Origin: Arthrobacter sp. 260
Lineage (GTDB): Bacteria > Actinomycetota > Actinomycetes > Actinomycetales > Micrococcaceae
Direction of reading: 5' to 3'
DNA: 64,000 bases
NCBI RefSeq assembly: GCF_013116745.1
Contig: NZ_JABFOE010000005.1
Span: 1-64,000, forward strand
Part shown: piece by piece, positions 50,906 to 61,004 of the stretch
Numbering within the stretch: the first letter of the stretch is position 1
Layout of the letters: each line of letters opens with the position of its first letter
The notes under the pieces: generated by a model
What the model was told of the DNA's origin: nothing
The model's database searches: none
What the model saw: the letters and a program-made list of their open reading frames with translations, nothing else
Made by a program: the position numbers and the translations under genes

Positions 50906-53608
50906 TCAGTCCCGCATGGCGCGCCGGGCGCTGTCGGTCCGCCGCTGCGGGTTGCCCACCAGGATGTCGGTGCTCAGGATGACCAGCCCGCCCGCCGAGA
51001 CCAGCACGGGGTTGAACTCCAGCAGTGCGATCTCGGGGTGGCGGTCCTTCAGGACGGCCACCCGTTTGATCAGGTTCTCGATGGCCGCGATATCGGTAGC
51101 CGGAAGACCCTGGTACCCGAACAATTTGCGGGAGGCCCGGGGTGCACGGACCAGGTCCGAGACGTCAACGGTGGAGAGCGGCGGAATGCTGTGCGCCCAG
51201 TCGTCGAGGAGGTCGACGGCGTCGCCCGCCAGCCCGAAGGACAGCACCGGCCCCAGCAGGGGGTCCTCGATGGCACGGAGGGTGCACGCCTGACCGGAGG
51301 GTGCCATCGTTTGCACTTCCATCCCGCTGACCCCGAAGGGCGCCAGCACCTTCTCCATCTGGGCGATGTTCAGCCGGAGCGAGTCGGCATCCTCGATGTT
51401 CAGCCGGACGCCCCCGAGGTCGAGCCGGTGCCGGAGGTGCTCGTCAACGGTCTTGATGACCACCGGCCAGCCCAGCCGGTCGGCGGCCGCCACCGCCTCG
51501 TCGGCGGTGGTGAACCGGACGGCGGGAAGCAGGGTGATGCCGTAGTGGTCCAGCAGGGTGGCAGCTTCGCCCGGGTCCAGACGGGTCAGCCCGTCGCCGT
51601 CGACCCGTTCCAGCGCCTGATGGAGCAGCCCCGACGCGGCGTCCGGATCGATGTCCGCCGGCTCGTCGAACCCGCCGTTGTCCCGTGCCCGCCACCGGGC
51701 GTACGTCACGACTGCTCCCAGCGCGGCGACCGCCGCTCCTGGGCCCGAGTAGCACGGGATTCCCCGCTGGCCGGTGGACTCCCCCATCGGATTGTCGGGG
51801 ACAGCGAGCAGCCCCTCGGAGCGCACCATCGGATCCAGAATGCCGGCGAAGGAAGCGACCAGCGGCTTGTTGGCCGTTTCGGCGCAGTCCCTGAGACAGG
51901 CCGCGATGGCATCGACTGTCAGGCCCGGGGAGGGCAGCAGGGCAACCACCGCCGAGTGCACCTCCTCATCCGCTAACGCCTCCAGGACCGCCGCGCGGAG
52001 GACGGGCAGCGCAACCGACTGTCCGGTGTCCAGTTCGATGTCGGTGACCAGGCGACGCACGTCCAGGGACTGGGCGGCAGCCGCGTCGGCCACCACCTTG
52101 CCCAGCGCCAGGGAGTTGCTGAACACCGCGAGGCTGGGACCTGCGGGCAGCGGCTGGCTGACGAGGATCTGGGCAATGTCCACCAGCTGGGCGGTGGTCT
52201 CGACCCGGATCACCCCCGACTGTTTGAGCATCGCATCGAGCGCACCCGACGGCGCCTGGGTGGTGCGCACTGCGTGTCCCGGGGGCAGCTGAAGGCCCAT
52301 CACATCGGACTTCGCCACGATAACGGGTTTTGTCTTGGACAGGCGGCGGGCAATCCGGGAGAACTTGCGGGGGTTGCCGACCGATTCGAGGTACAGCCCG
52401 ACGGCCCGGGTGGAGGGATCGTCCTCCCAGTACTGCATGGCGTCATTACCGGAGATATCAGCCCGGTTCCCGGCGGAGACGAAGGAGCTCAGTCCCAGCC
52501 CGCGCCGCCCGGCGGCCGCGTAGAGCAGGACGCCGATCGCCGCCGACTGGCTGAACAGGCCCAGGGCGCCGGCAGCGGGCAGGGCGGGAGCCATTGAGGC
52601 GTTGAGTCTGATCGCTGGGTCGGTGTTCACCAGTCCGAGCGACGCCGGTCCCACCACCCGCATCCCGTAGGCCCGAGCCCGGTGCACGAGGGTTCGCTGC
52701 CGGGCCAGGCCTGCGGCGCCGTCGTCGGCAAATCCGGCGGTGGCGACGAGCAGTCCCTTGACGCCAGCCTCCCCGCACTGGTCAACCACCGTTGCCACCT
52801 GGTCGTAGGGCACGGCGATGACCGCAAGGTCGACTGGCCCCGGCACCTCAGCGATCGATGCGAAGGAAATCATTCCCGCCAGTTCGAAGGCCTCGGGGTT
52901 CACCGCGTACACGTCGCCGGTGTAGCCGCCGTCAATGATGTGTTCCAGGAAGGAGTACCCGACGGTCCCCCACTCGCGGCTGGCGCCGATCACTGCCACC
53001 GACGACGGCGAGAGCAGGTCGGCGACGCTGCGGGCCTCAGCACGGTGCTCGCGGGATTCCATCACGGCCCGGGATTTCTCGGTGGGGTCGATGTTGAACT
53101 GCAGCATCACCACGCCGTCGTCGAAGCGGCGCTGCACCTCATACCCGGCCTCGGCGAAAACGGTGATCATCTTCCGGTTCTCCGGGAGGACCTCGGCGGA
53201 GAACCGGCTGATTCCGTTCTCCCGGGCCGCTGCCGCCAGGTGCTCCAGCAGGATGGACCCCAGCCCCCGGCCCTGATGGGCGTCGGCAATGTTGAAGGCG
53301 ACCTCCGCCTCGGTCGGGTCATCGAGCCGGTCGTACCGTCCGATGCCCAGGATGTCGGTGCCCCGGGTGATCACGAAGGCGACCCGGTCGCGGTGGTCCA
53401 CCTCGGTGAACCGTTTGAGCTCTTTGGTGCTCAGCGACGACTTGTAGGTGAAGAACCGCAGGTAGATGGAGTTCTCGGACTGCTGCATGTGAAAGTGCTG
53501 GACAGCGTCCGCGTCGTCGGGCGAAATGGGCCGCAAATGTGCGGTGGCGCCGTCCCGCAACACGACGTCGGCCTCCCAATATTCCGGGTAATGTCCGCCA
53601 GCAGCCAT
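50906..53608 (-). CDS. GNAT acetyltransferase fused to NDP-forming acyl-CoA synthetase (Pat-like)
   Basis: A 900-residue fusion. Residues 1-170 are a GNAT domain (VAFNIADAHQGRGLGSILLEHLA is the acetyl-CoA loop). A CoA-binding domain covers about 190-300 (SVAVIGASREWGTVG), succinyl-CoA-ligase-like domains about 330-610 (GALGLFSQSAAIGVLL), and an ATP-grasp domain the last 250 residues. This resembles PatZ-type lysine acetyltransferases, where the synthetase half senses acetyl-CoA, but with GNAT at the N-terminus. It may acetylate metabolic enzymes such as acetyl-CoA synthetase. It diverges from parC by about 80 bases. Confidence 0.92.
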   Translation of the reverse strand: MAAGGHYPEYWEADVVLRDGATAHLRPISPDDADAVQHFHMQQSENSIYLRFFTYKSSLSTKELKRFTEVDHRDRVAFVITRGTDILGIGRYDRLDDPTEAEVAFNIADAHQGRGLGSILLEHLAAAARENGISRFSAEVLPENRKMITVFAEAGYEVQRRFDDGVVMLQFNIDPTEKSRAVMESREHRAEARSVADLLSPSSVAVIGASREWGTVGYSFLEHIIDGGYTGDVYAVNPEAFELAGMISFASIAEVPGPVDLAVIAVPYDQVATVVDQCGEAGVKGLLVATAGFADDGAAGLARQRTLVHRARAYGMRVVGPASLGLVNTDPAIRLNASMAPALPAAGALGLFSQSAAIGVLLYAAAGRRGLGLSSFVSAGNRADISGNDAMQYWEDDPSTRAVGLYLESVGNPRKFSRIARRLSKTKPVIVAKSDVMGLQLPPGHAVRTTQAPSGALDAMLKQSGVIRVETTAQLVDIAQILVSQPLPAGPSLAVFSNSLALGKVVADAAAAQSLDVRRLVTDIELDTGQSVALPVLRAAVLEALADEEVHSAVVALLPSPGLTVDAIAACLRDCAETANKPLVASFAGILDPMVRSEGLLAVPDNPMGESTGQRGIPCYSGPGAAVAALGAVVTYARWRARDNGGFDEPADIDPDAASGLLHQALERVDGDGLTRLDPGEAATLLDHYGITLLPAVRFTTADEAVAAADRLGWPVVIKTVDEHLRHRLDLGGVRLNIEDADSLRLNIAQMEKVLAPFGVSGMEVQTMAPSGQACTLRAIEDPLLGPVLSFGLAGDAVDLLDDWAHSIPPLSTVDVSDLVRAPRASRKLFGYQGLPATDIAAIENLIKRVAVLKDRHPEIALLEFNPVLVSAGGLVILSTDILVGNPQRRTDSARRAMRD

Positions 53609-53690
53609 AGACTCACCCTAGTGGGCGTTCGGCGCCCACGTCATTACTGTTGGCAGCACACCCCCTTCACGACCCGAGGACCACCCGATC

Positions 53691-56171
53691 ATGGCCAGGC
53701 GCCAAACCACAGCAGCCCCGGTGGATTACACCGAGAACATCATCGATATCGACGTCACGTCCGAGATGGAACACTCGTTCCTGGAATACGCCTATTCGGT
53801 GATTTACTCCCGGGCCCTGCCCGACGCGCGGGACGGGCTCAAGCCCGTCCAACGGCGCATCCTCTACATGATGACCGACATGGGTCTGCGGCCGGACCGC
53901 GGGCATGTGAAGTCCGCCCGTGTGGTGGGCGAGGTGATGGGAAAACTCCACCCCCACGGTGATGCGGCAATCTACGACGCGATGGTGCGCATGGCCCAGG
54001 ACTTCTCCCTGCGCCTGCCCCTGATCGACGGTCACGGAAACTTTGGCTCGCTCGACGACGGCCCGGCCGCCCCCCGGTACACCGAGGCCCGGCTCGCCGC
54101 CGCGGCGCTCACCATGACTGACCACCTGGACGAAGACGTGGTGGATTTCGTCCCGAACTACGACAACCAGCTGCTGCAGCCCGAGGTACTCCCGGCCGCG
54201 TTCCCCAACCTGCTGGTCAACGGCGCCACGGGCATCGCCGTCGGCATGGCCACCAACATGGCACCCCACAACCTCGGCGAGGTGATCGCCGCCGCCCGGC
54301 ACCTGATCAGCAACCCGGATGCGGGTCTTGATGACCTGATGCGTTTCATTCCCGGCCCGGACCTCCCGAGTGGCGGCAAAATTGTCGGTCTCGACGGGGT
54401 GCGCGACGCGTACGCCACCGGCCGGGGGTCGTTCAAGACCCGCGCCACGGTAGGTATCGAGCAGCTCTCCGCCCGGCGGACCGGCCTGGTGGTGACCGAG
54501 CTTCCCTACACGGTGGGCCCGGAAAAGATCATCGAGAAGATCAAGGATGCCGTCACTTCCAAGAAGCTGCAGGGCATTTCCGACATCGTGGACCTGACCG
54601 ACCGACGCCACGGGCTCCGGCTGGTCATCGAACTGAAGAACGGTTTCAACCCGAACGCGGTGCTCGCCCAGCTGTACCGGTACACGCCGATGGAGGATTC
54701 CTTCGGGATCAACAATGTGACCCTGGTGGACGGGCAGCCCAGGACGCTCGGCCTGGTCGAGCTGCTGCAGGTCTACATCAAGCACCGGCTCTCGGTGGTC
54801 CGCCGGCGCACCACCTACCGGCTGGGCCGCAAGAAGGACCGGCTGCACCTGGTCGAGGGCCTGCTCATCGCGATAGTTGATATCGACGAAGTCATCCAGA
54901 TCATCCGCTCCTCCGACGAGTCGGCGCAGGCCAGGGAACGCCTGATGTCGATCTACGACCTGTCCGAGCTGCAGGCCAACTACATCCTCGAACTGCGCCT
55001 GCGCCAGCTGACCAAGTACTCACGGATCGAGCTGGAGAAGGAACAGGACGAGCTGCGCCGCGAGATTGCGCTGCTGGAAGAGCTGCTCGGCTCCGAGGAA
55101 CGGCTGCGGGCTCTCCTGTCGGAGGAACTTGCCCAGGTGGCAGAGAAATTCGCGACGCCGCGGCGAACGGTCCTTCTGGAGTCCGAGTCCAGCTCCCCGC
55201 TGAAGGGCACGGTCATGCCGGCGGCTGTGGCAACCGGCGGTAAGGCGGCTCCCCTGCCCCTCGAGATCGCTGACGACCCCTGCTGGGTCATTCTCTCCAC
55301 GTCAGGTCAATTGGCGCGCACCTCCAGCCAGGATCCTTTCGGTGAGGCAGGGCAGCGGGTCAAGCACGATGTGTTCCGCTCGGTGCTCCCCTCCACCGCC
55401 CGGGCAGAGGTAGGTGCGGTGACGTCCGCCGGCCGGATGCTGCGCCTGCAGGTGATGGACATGCCGGCGCTGGCCCCCACCGCCGGCATTCCGAACCTGG
55501 CCGGTGGAGTCCCCGCGCAGGAGTTCATGACGCTGCTCCCGGGCGAGGTACTGGTGGGGTTGGCGCCCCTGGACACCGTGATCGCCCTGGGCACCGCGCA
55601 GGGCGTGGTGAAGCGAGTGGCTCCTGAGTACCCGCTCAACCGGGACGAGTGGGAGGTCATTTCCCTCAAGCCCAAGGACAAGCTGGTGGGTCTGGCGACG
55701 GCCGCTGACCACGATGCCCTGGTCTTCATCACCGCGCAGGCACAGCTGCTCCGTTTCCCCGCGTCGACGGTCCGGCCGCAGGGCCGCACCGCTGGCGGGA
55801 TGGCAGGCATCAAGCTGGGAACGGGCGACTCGGTCATTCACTTCGGTGCCGTGACTGCCGACGACCCGGCAGCCGTCGTCGTCACCGTCGCAGCAGCGAG
55901 CGGGGCGCTGCCCGGCACCTCCGCGGGTTCGGTGAAGGTCACCGAGTTCGCCGAGTACCCGGCGAAGGGCAGGGCCACTGCTGGCGTGCGTGCCCACCGG
56001 TTCCTCAAGGATGAGGACGGGCTGGTGGTCGCCTGGGCCGGTCACGGACCGGCGAAGGCGGCCTCCTCGAGCGGCGTGTCCCGGGCGCTGCCCACTGAAC
56101 ACGGCCGGCGGGACGGTTCAGGAGTGGCGCTCAACCAGACAGTGGAGGCGATCGGGCCCAGCCCGGTTTGA
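53691..56171 (+). CDS. parC: DNA topoisomerase IV / gyrase-like subunit A
   Basis: An 826-residue type II topoisomerase A subunit that breaks and rejoins DNA through Tyr130 in [12 protein letters not shown]. The winged-helix/tower region ([36 protein letters not shown]), a coiled-coil ([20 protein letters not shown]) and a C-terminal beta-pinwheel follow. It partners the parE-type gene 2.5 kb downstream, so topoisomerase IV-type is preferred over gyrase. In the quinolone region the usual Ser is Ala92, with Asp96 retained. ATG 53691 is the start. The stop is two bases from the convergent GNAT gene. Confidence 0.95.
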   Translation: MARRQTTAAPVDYTENIIDIDVTSEMEHSFLEYAYSVIYSRALPDARDGLKPVQRRILYMMTDMGLRPDRGHVKSARVVGEVMGKLHPHGDAAIYDAMVRMAQDFSLRLPLIDGHGNFGSLDDGPAAPRYTEARLAAAALTMTDHLDEDVVDFVPNYDNQLLQPEVLPAAFPNLLVNGATGIAVGMATNMAPHNLGEVIAAARHLISNPDAGLDDLMRFIPGPDLPSGGKIVGLDGVRDAYATGRGSFKTRATVGIEQLSARRTGLVVTELPYTVGPEKIIEKIKDAVTSKKLQGISDIVDLTDRRHGLRLVIELKNGFNPNAVLAQLYRYTPMEDSFGINNVTLVDGQPRTLGLVELLQVYIKHRLSVVRRRTTYRLGRKKDRLHLVEGLLIAIVDIDEVIQIIRSSDESAQARERLMSIYDLSELQANYILELRLRQLTKYSRIELEKEQDELRREIALLEELLGSEERLRALLSEELAQVAEKFATPRRTVLLESESSSPLKGTVMPAAVATGGKAAPLPLEIADDPCWVILSTSGQLARTSSQDPFGEAGQRVKHDVFRSVLPSTARAEVGAVTSAGRMLRLQVMDMPALAPTAGIPNLAGGVPAQEFMTLLPGEVLVGLAPLDTVIALGTAQGVVKRVAPEYPLNRDEWEVISLKPKDKLVGLATAADHDALVFITAQAQLLRFPASTVRPQGRTAGGMAGIKLGTGDSVIHFGAVTADDPAAVVVTVAAASGALPGTSAGSVKVTEFAEYPAKGRATAGVRAHRFLKDEDGLVVAWAGHGPAKAASSSGVSRALPTEHGRRDGSGVALNQTVEAIGPSPV

Positions 56172-56173
56172 GG

Positions 56174-57160
56174 CTAGATCGCCAGTTCGTAGACCCTAGT
56201 CCGGTGGGTGGGTTCGTAGCCGAGGCGTTCGTACAGCCCGAGCGCCCCTGACGGGTTCTCGGTGTCCACGCCCAGCCCGGCGTTCTCGATGCCATCCGCT
56301 GCGAACCGTCGCATCGCCTCGACAAGCAGCGCCGGGGCCAGACGGAGCCCCCGCCAGTTCCGGCGCACCCCAAGCAGATCGGTGTAGGCCTCCGTGTATC
56401 CCAGGATCTCCTTCGAGCCGGGGTCGAAGCTGGCCAGCTGGTAGGCGGCCACCTCACCGGTTTCCTCGTCGACCACCGCCAGGCTCCAGTCAGGTCTGAA
56501 CTCGGGGTGCGTCACCGTGTACCGCCAGGATTCCTCGTCCCGCGGCTCACTGCCCCAGTGGTCCTGGAACGCCTCGTTGTGGGCCAGCCGCACCGCCTCG
56601 GAGAGTTCCTCAGAAAACGTTGCGATCCGCAGTCCGGCAGGGATCTGGACCGCCGGGATCTCCGTCCCCAGGGGGCGGGTCATCTCGGTGAAGTACCGCA
56701 CCACAGTGTTCCCGGTCGCATCCATCAGGGCCAGCTGGGAGGGAACCCGCTCCTCCGCGTAGGTGCGCAGCACCCCTTCCGCTGCGCCGTCCTCATCGAG
56801 GCGCCGTCGGGCGCGCGCCGCCTGCCAGCCGTACAGTGCGGTCCCGATGCCGCGGCGCCGCCAGGCCGGATCCACCCCACCCATCGTGTGGATCAGGGTC
56901 GAGCCATGATTCTTCTGGATGGCTCCGACCGCGCGGGGGACGCCGTCGGCGTCCAGCCCCAGGATGGTGTCCTTCTCCGGGTCTGTCTTTGACGATTCAA
57001 GGATCTGCTCCAGGTCGGCGCGTTCCTCAACCCAGTCCGGCTTGTCCTCCTCGGCCATGCGCTTGATGAGCTCCAGCCACTGCCCGATATCGTCCGGCGT
57101 GATAGGCCGCCACTGCAGGGGCGTACCGGTGGGAAAGTAGTCCGTCACTGACTTAGTCAT
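56174..57160 (-). CDS. Tandem-GNAT N-acetyltransferase
   Basis: About 328 residues from ATG 57160 (MTKSVTDYFPTG). Two GNAT modules are visible: the first near 90-130 (MGGVDPAWRRRGIGTALYGW) and a second near 260-300 (YTDLLGVRRNWRGLRLAPAL, GVDTENPSGALGLYERLGY). This double layout resembles mycothiol synthase-like enzymes, but other actinobacterial paralogues share it and no mycothiol gene is nearby, so the substrate is open. It diverges from the BlaI-type regulator across 134 bases that contain its operator. Confidence 0.9.
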   Translation of the reverse strand: MTKSVTDYFPTGTPLQWRPITPDDIGQWLELIKRMAEEDKPDWVEERADLEQILESSKTDPEKDTILGLDADGVPRAVGAIQKNHGSTLIHTMGGVDPAWRRRGIGTALYGWQAARARRRLDEDGAAEGVLRTYAEERVPSQLALMDATGNTVVRYFTEMTRPLGTEIPAVQIPAGLRIATFSEELSEAVRLAHNEAFQDHWGSEPRDEESWRYTVTHPEFRPDWSLAVVDEETGEVAAYQLASFDPGSKEILGYTEAYTDLLGVRRNWRGLRLAPALLVEAMRRFAADGIENAGLGVDTENPSGALGLYERLGYEPTHRTRVYELAI

Positions 57161-57216
57161 GGCAAAAGAGTATGGCACGCGGTCGGGTGAAGCATTTCGC
57201 CGTCGCCGATGTGACC

Positions 57217-57237
57217 TGTTCTACCGCATGTAGAACA
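57217..57237. promoter_or_regulatory. BlaI/MecI-type operator
   Basis: tgttctac (57217-57224) and gtagaaca (57230-57237) form a perfect 8-bp inverted repeat with a five-base spacer, the TACA/TGTA style recognised by BlaI-family repressors. It lies 58-78 bases upstream of the regulator ATG, where a bound dimer would block the promoter of the BlaI-M56 pair and perhaps the divergent GNAT gene. Confidence 0.75.
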
Positions 57238-57294
57238 TTGCCCAAAAAGGGAGTAGATTTGTTTAGTAACTCACAACTGAAATGAAGGACTTGC

Positions 57295-57660
57295 ATGGCC
57301 ACCCTCGGAGAACTCGAACGCACAGTGATGGACCTGCTGTGGGGCACCCCCGGGGCTTTGACAGCCAACGCGCTGCGCGATCAGCTGGCCCTGGCCACGC
57401 ACGACGCCGTCGGCAAGGAACTCGCTGTCACCACGGTCCTGACCGTCCTGTCACGCTTGGAGAAAAAGGGCCTGGTGGAGCGGGAACGCGAAACCCGCCC
57501 GCACCGCTACCGGGCCATCACCAGCCGTGAGGAACACACCGCCGAGCTGATGCACGAGGTCCTGGTCACCGCTCCGGACCGGGAGGCCGTCCTGGCACGG
57601 TTCATCGGAAGCGTATCGGACAGCGAGGCACAGGCGCTGCGTAAACTGCTCGGCAGCTGA
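57295..57660 (+). CDS. BlaI/MecI/CopY family transcriptional repressor
   Basis: A 121-residue winged-helix repressor. The N-terminal domain reads GELERTVMDLLWGTPGALTA, the recognition helix segment VTTVLTVLSRLEKKGLVERE, and the wing PHRYRAITSREEH; a short dimerisation helix bundle follows. ATG 57295 has GAAGGA six bases upstream. Relatives are cleaved or released after a signal from the partner M56 protease, which is encoded four bases downstream. No beta-lactamase or penicillin-binding protein gene is nearby. Confidence 0.95.
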   Translation: MATLGELERTVMDLLWGTPGALTANALRDQLALATHDAVGKELAVTTVLTVLSRLEKKGLVERERETRPHRYRAITSREEHTAELMHEVLVTAPDREAVLARFIGSVSDSEAQALRKLLGS

Positions 57661-57664
57661 ACGG

Positions 57665-58642
57665 ATGTTTTGGGCCGCCCATCTGCTGGCCGGGCTCGCC
57701 GTCGTTCTTGCCTGGCCAGCACCGGTAGCGCTATCGCGGGCGAAGTGGCCCACCCGGGCACCCGCTACCGCGATGATTCTCTGGCAGGCCATTGCCCTGG
57801 CCGGTGGGCTCTCGATGATCGGGGCCATGCTGGTGTGGGGGCTCGATCCGCTGGGAGACAACCTAGTGGAGGCCCTGGGCCGGCTAGGCACGATGGCCAT
57901 CAGCAACGAGCCTGCCGCTGAGCTGGGTCTGGTGCATGTGTTCGCGCTCAGCGCCGCGGGGCTGCTCAGCGCCCACCTGATCTTCACGCTGCTGTTGACC
58001 TACGCCAAGATCCAGGGCCAGCGTCGGCGCCACCGGGACATGCTGAACCTGCTCAGTTCACCCGCCGCGAACCGTCCGGCCACCCTGGTGATCAACCACC
58101 CCACCCCCGTCGCGTACTGTCTGCCGGGCGGTGCCCGCTCAGTCACTGTTCTGTCGGACGGGTTGTTGGATCTCCTGACCGCTCAGGAGCTCGACGCCGT
58201 CCTGGTGCACGAGCGTGCCCACCTCCACCAACGCCACCACCTGCTCCTGTGGGCATTCGCCGCCTGGCGGTCGGCGCTGCCGTGGTTGCCGACCTCCCAG
58301 CTGGCACAGCGCGCAGTCAACGAACTGATCGAGATGCTGGCCGACGACGAGGCGCTGAAGACGGTCCGCGAGCCGGTTCTCGCCCGGGCGATCGCCATTG
58401 TGGCATCCGGGCCGCTGGCCGACTCTGACGGGGTCTACCCATCCGACGCGCTGTCCACCACCACGCTGACGCCCGGTTCCCCGAGCGGGCAGGACACCGG
58501 GTCCACGGTGAACCGGATCCACCGGCTCCTTACCCCGCAGCCAACCCTTTCGCCGGTGCAGCAGGGCGCAGCCCTCGGCACCTCTGGCCTGCTGCTGGTG
58601 GCCCCGACCCTGCTCCTGATCGCCCCCTGGATGCTGGGCTGA
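57665..58642 (+). CDS. M56 family membrane metallopeptidase
   Basis: A 325-residue membrane protein with helices near 4-22, 37-58, 92-115, 195-210 and 295-320. The zinc-binding HExxH is HERAH in AVLVHERAHLHQRHH, preceded by AYCLPGGARSVTVLSDGLLD, as in BlaR1/MecR1-type proteases. No extracellular penicillin-binding sensor domain is attached, so the signal is not a beta-lactam bound in the BlaR1 manner. It probably cleaves the BlaI-type repressor encoded just upstream to relieve its own operon. Confidence 0.93.
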   Translation: MFWAAHLLAGLAVVLAWPAPVALSRAKWPTRAPATAMILWQAIALAGGLSMIGAMLVWGLDPLGDNLVEALGRLGTMAISNEPAAELGLVHVFALSAAGLLSAHLIFTLLLTYAKIQGQRRRHRDMLNLLSSPAANRPATLVINHPTPVAYCLPGGARSVTVLSDGLLDLLTAQELDAVLVHERAHLHQRHHLLLWAFAAWRSALPWLPTSQLAQRAVNELIEMLADDEALKTVREPVLARAIAIVASGPLADSDGVYPSDALSTTTLTPGSPSGQDTGSTVNRIHRLLTPQPTLSPVQQGAALGTSGLLLVAPTLLLIAPWMLG

Positions 58643-58677
58643 CACATCGCGCCAGGAGCCGCCGTGGTGCCCGCCGG

Positions 58678-60786
58678 TCAGGCGTCGATCTGCTCCCGGT
58701 CCAGGGACGCGGCGCCCGCCACGATGAAGTCCTTGCGCGGGGCAACGTCACTGCCCATCAGCAGGTCGAACACCCGCTCAGCTGACTCGGCTTCTTGGAT
58801 CCGGACCCTCCGGAGGGTCCGGTGCCGCGGGTCCATGGTGGTTTCAGCCAGCTGCTCGGCGTCCATCTCCCCCAGGCCCTTGTAGCGCTGGATGGGTTCC
58901 TTGTACCGCTTGCCCTGCTTCTCCAGGGCGGCCAGGAGCCGGTTCAGTTCCTGCTCCGAGTAGGTGTAGATCGTCTCATTGGCCTTGGACCCGTGGTTGA
59001 CCACCTCCACCCGGTGCAGCGGCGGTACCGCAGCAAAAACCCGTCCCGCGTCGACCAGCGGACGCATGTACCTGAAGAACAGTGTGAGCAGCAGAGTCCG
59101 GATGTGGGCGCCGTCGACGTCGGCGTCGGTCATCAGGATCACTTTCCCGTAGCGGGCGGCGTCCAACTGGAAGCTGCGGCCGGAGCCTGCGCCCACCACC
59201 TGGATCAGGGCACCGCACTCGGCGTTGGCGAGCATGTCCCCCACCGAGGCCTTCTGGACGTTCAGAATCTTCCCGCGAATGGGAAGCAGTGCCTGGTAGT
59301 CGGATGAGCGTGCCAGCTTCGCGGTGCCAAGAGCACTGTCACCCTCGACGATGAACAGTTCGGAGCGCTCGACATCGTCAATCCGGCAGTCAGCCAGCTT
59401 GGACGGCATCGACGAGGTCTCGAGGGCGTTCTTCCGTCGCTGCGTTTCCTTGTGAACCCGCGCGGAGATGCGGGACTTCATCTCAGCGACAACCTTTTCC
59501 AGCAGCAGCGCGCTCTGCGCCTTGTCGCCGCGGGCCGTCGAGTTGAGCTTGGCGAGGATTTCCTTCTCGACCACCTTCGCCACAATGGCCCGGACCGCGG
59601 ACGTGCCGAGGATTTCCTTGGTCTGTCCCTCGAACTGGGGTTCCGCCAGCCGCACCGTCAGGACGGCTGTCAGTCCAGCGAACACGTCGTCCTTTTCGAT
59701 CTTGTCGCTGCCGGCCTTGAGCTTCCGGGCGTTCGCCTCGATCACCTTCCGGAAGGATTTCAGGAGGGACTGTTCGAAGCCGCTCTGGTGGGTACCACCC
59801 TTGGGCGTCGCGATGATGTTCACGAAACTCTTCACTGTGGTGTCATAACCGATTCCCCAACGCAGGGCAATGTCGACCTCGCAGTCGCGTTCCACCTCGG
59901 CAATCTCGCTGTGCCCGTTTTCGCCGAGCACCGGCACCGATTCCTTGAACCGACCTGAGCCGTGCAGGCGCCACACATCGGTCACCGCGCTGTCGGCGGC
60001 GAGGAAGGTGGTGAACTCGGAGATCCCGCCGTCGTGCTGGAATACTTCCTCCACTGGACCGGCCTCGGCGGCGGTGCCAGCGAGGCGGCGTTCGTCGCGT
60101 AGGGTGATCCGCAGACCGGGAACCAGGAAGGACGTCTGGCGGGCCCGGGACTGCAACTCCTCGTAGGAGAATTTCGCGTCGGGGGTGAAGATCTGGCGGT
60201 CAGCCCAGTAACGGATCCGGGTACCGGTGACACCGCGCTTGGTGGTGCCGACCACCTCGAGCCGGGAGCTTTCGAGGAACGGCTCGAACTTTGCGGTGGG
60301 CGAGGGGGTCTTGGCGTCGAGGAACCGGCCGGGCTCACCGCGTCTGAAGGACATCTGATAGGTCTTGCTACCGCGGTCCACCTGAACATCCAGCCGGGCG
60401 GACAGCGCATTCACCACACTCGCGCCCACACCGTGCAACCCGCCGGACGCCGTGTAGGAGCCGCCGCCGAACTTTCCGCCAGCGTGCAGCTTGGTGAACA
60501 CCACCTCTACACCGCTGAGTCCGGTTTTTGGTTCGGCGTCGACGGGAATGCCCCGGCCGTCGTCGTGAATCTCGACCGACCCGTCAGGGTGAAGGATGAC
60601 CTTGATGCTCTGGCCGTGCCCGGCGAGGGCCTCATCCACCGAGTTGTCGATGATCTCCCAGAGGCAGTGCATCAACCCGCGGGAATCCGTGGAGCCGATG
60701 TACATGCCCGGCCGTTTGCGGACAGCTTCGAGGCCTTCCAGGACGGAGAGGTGGCGGGCGTTGTATTCGGTGCTTGGTGGCGCCAC
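58678..60786 (-). CDS. parE: DNA topoisomerase IV / gyrase-like subunit B
   Basis: A 702-residue ATPase subunit. The GHKL ATP site has EIIDNSVDEALAG, HDDGRGIPVD and GLHGVGASVVNALS. The transducer domain follows, then the TOPRIM catalytic part with EGDSALGTAKLARSSDYQ, PIRGKILNVQKAS and the metal-binding MTDADVDGAHIRTL. GTG 60786 with AAGGAG 11 bases upstream is the start; upstream codons are not family-like. It should pair with the ParC-type subunit, with the GNAT and BlaI-M56 genes lying between them. Confidence 0.95.
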   Translation of the reverse strand: MAPPSTEYNARHLSVLEGLEAVRKRPGMYIGSTDSRGLMHCLWEIIDNSVDEALAGHGQSIKVILHPDGSVEIHDDGRGIPVDAEPKTGLSGVEVVFTKLHAGGKFGGGSYTASGGLHGVGASVVNALSARLDVQVDRGSKTYQMSFRRGEPGRFLDAKTPSPTAKFEPFLESSRLEVVGTTKRGVTGTRIRYWADRQIFTPDAKFSYEELQSRARQTSFLVPGLRITLRDERRLAGTAAEAGPVEEVFQHDGGISEFTTFLAADSAVTDVWRLHGSGRFKESVPVLGENGHSEIAEVERDCEVDIALRWGIGYDTTVKSFVNIIATPKGGTHQSGFEQSLLKSFRKVIEANARKLKAGSDKIEKDDVFAGLTAVLTVRLAEPQFEGQTKEILGTSAVRAIVAKVVEKEILAKLNSTARGDKAQSALLLEKVVAEMKSRISARVHKETQRRKNALETSSMPSKLADCRIDDVERSELFIVEGDSALGTAKLARSSDYQALLPIRGKILNVQKASVGDMLANAECGALIQVVGAGSGRSFQLDAARYGKVILMTDADVDGAHIRTLLLTLFFRYMRPLVDAGRVFAAVPPLHRVEVVNHGSKANETIYTYSEQELNRLLAALEKQGKRYKEPIQRYKGLGEMDAEQLAETTMDPRHRTLRRVRIQEAESAERVFDLLMGSDVAPRKDFIVAGAASLDREQIDA

Positions 60787-61004
60787 GTTGGGTGAAACTC
60801 CTTGGCAGGTAGGACAGGGTGGAGGCGTCACCGGTAGCCGGGCGCCGCGCCGGGGACCTCCGGCCGCATTCTTCCAGCATATTCCCCCGGCCTGACGGTT
60901 CGGCGTAGGCGGGCCGCACGGTCCGGCACCAAAGGTGTGACGGCGTCGGACTATGCTACGCGCTCAGCGAAAGAACACCCAGCTTGCGATGGATCGGCAA
61001 CGAA

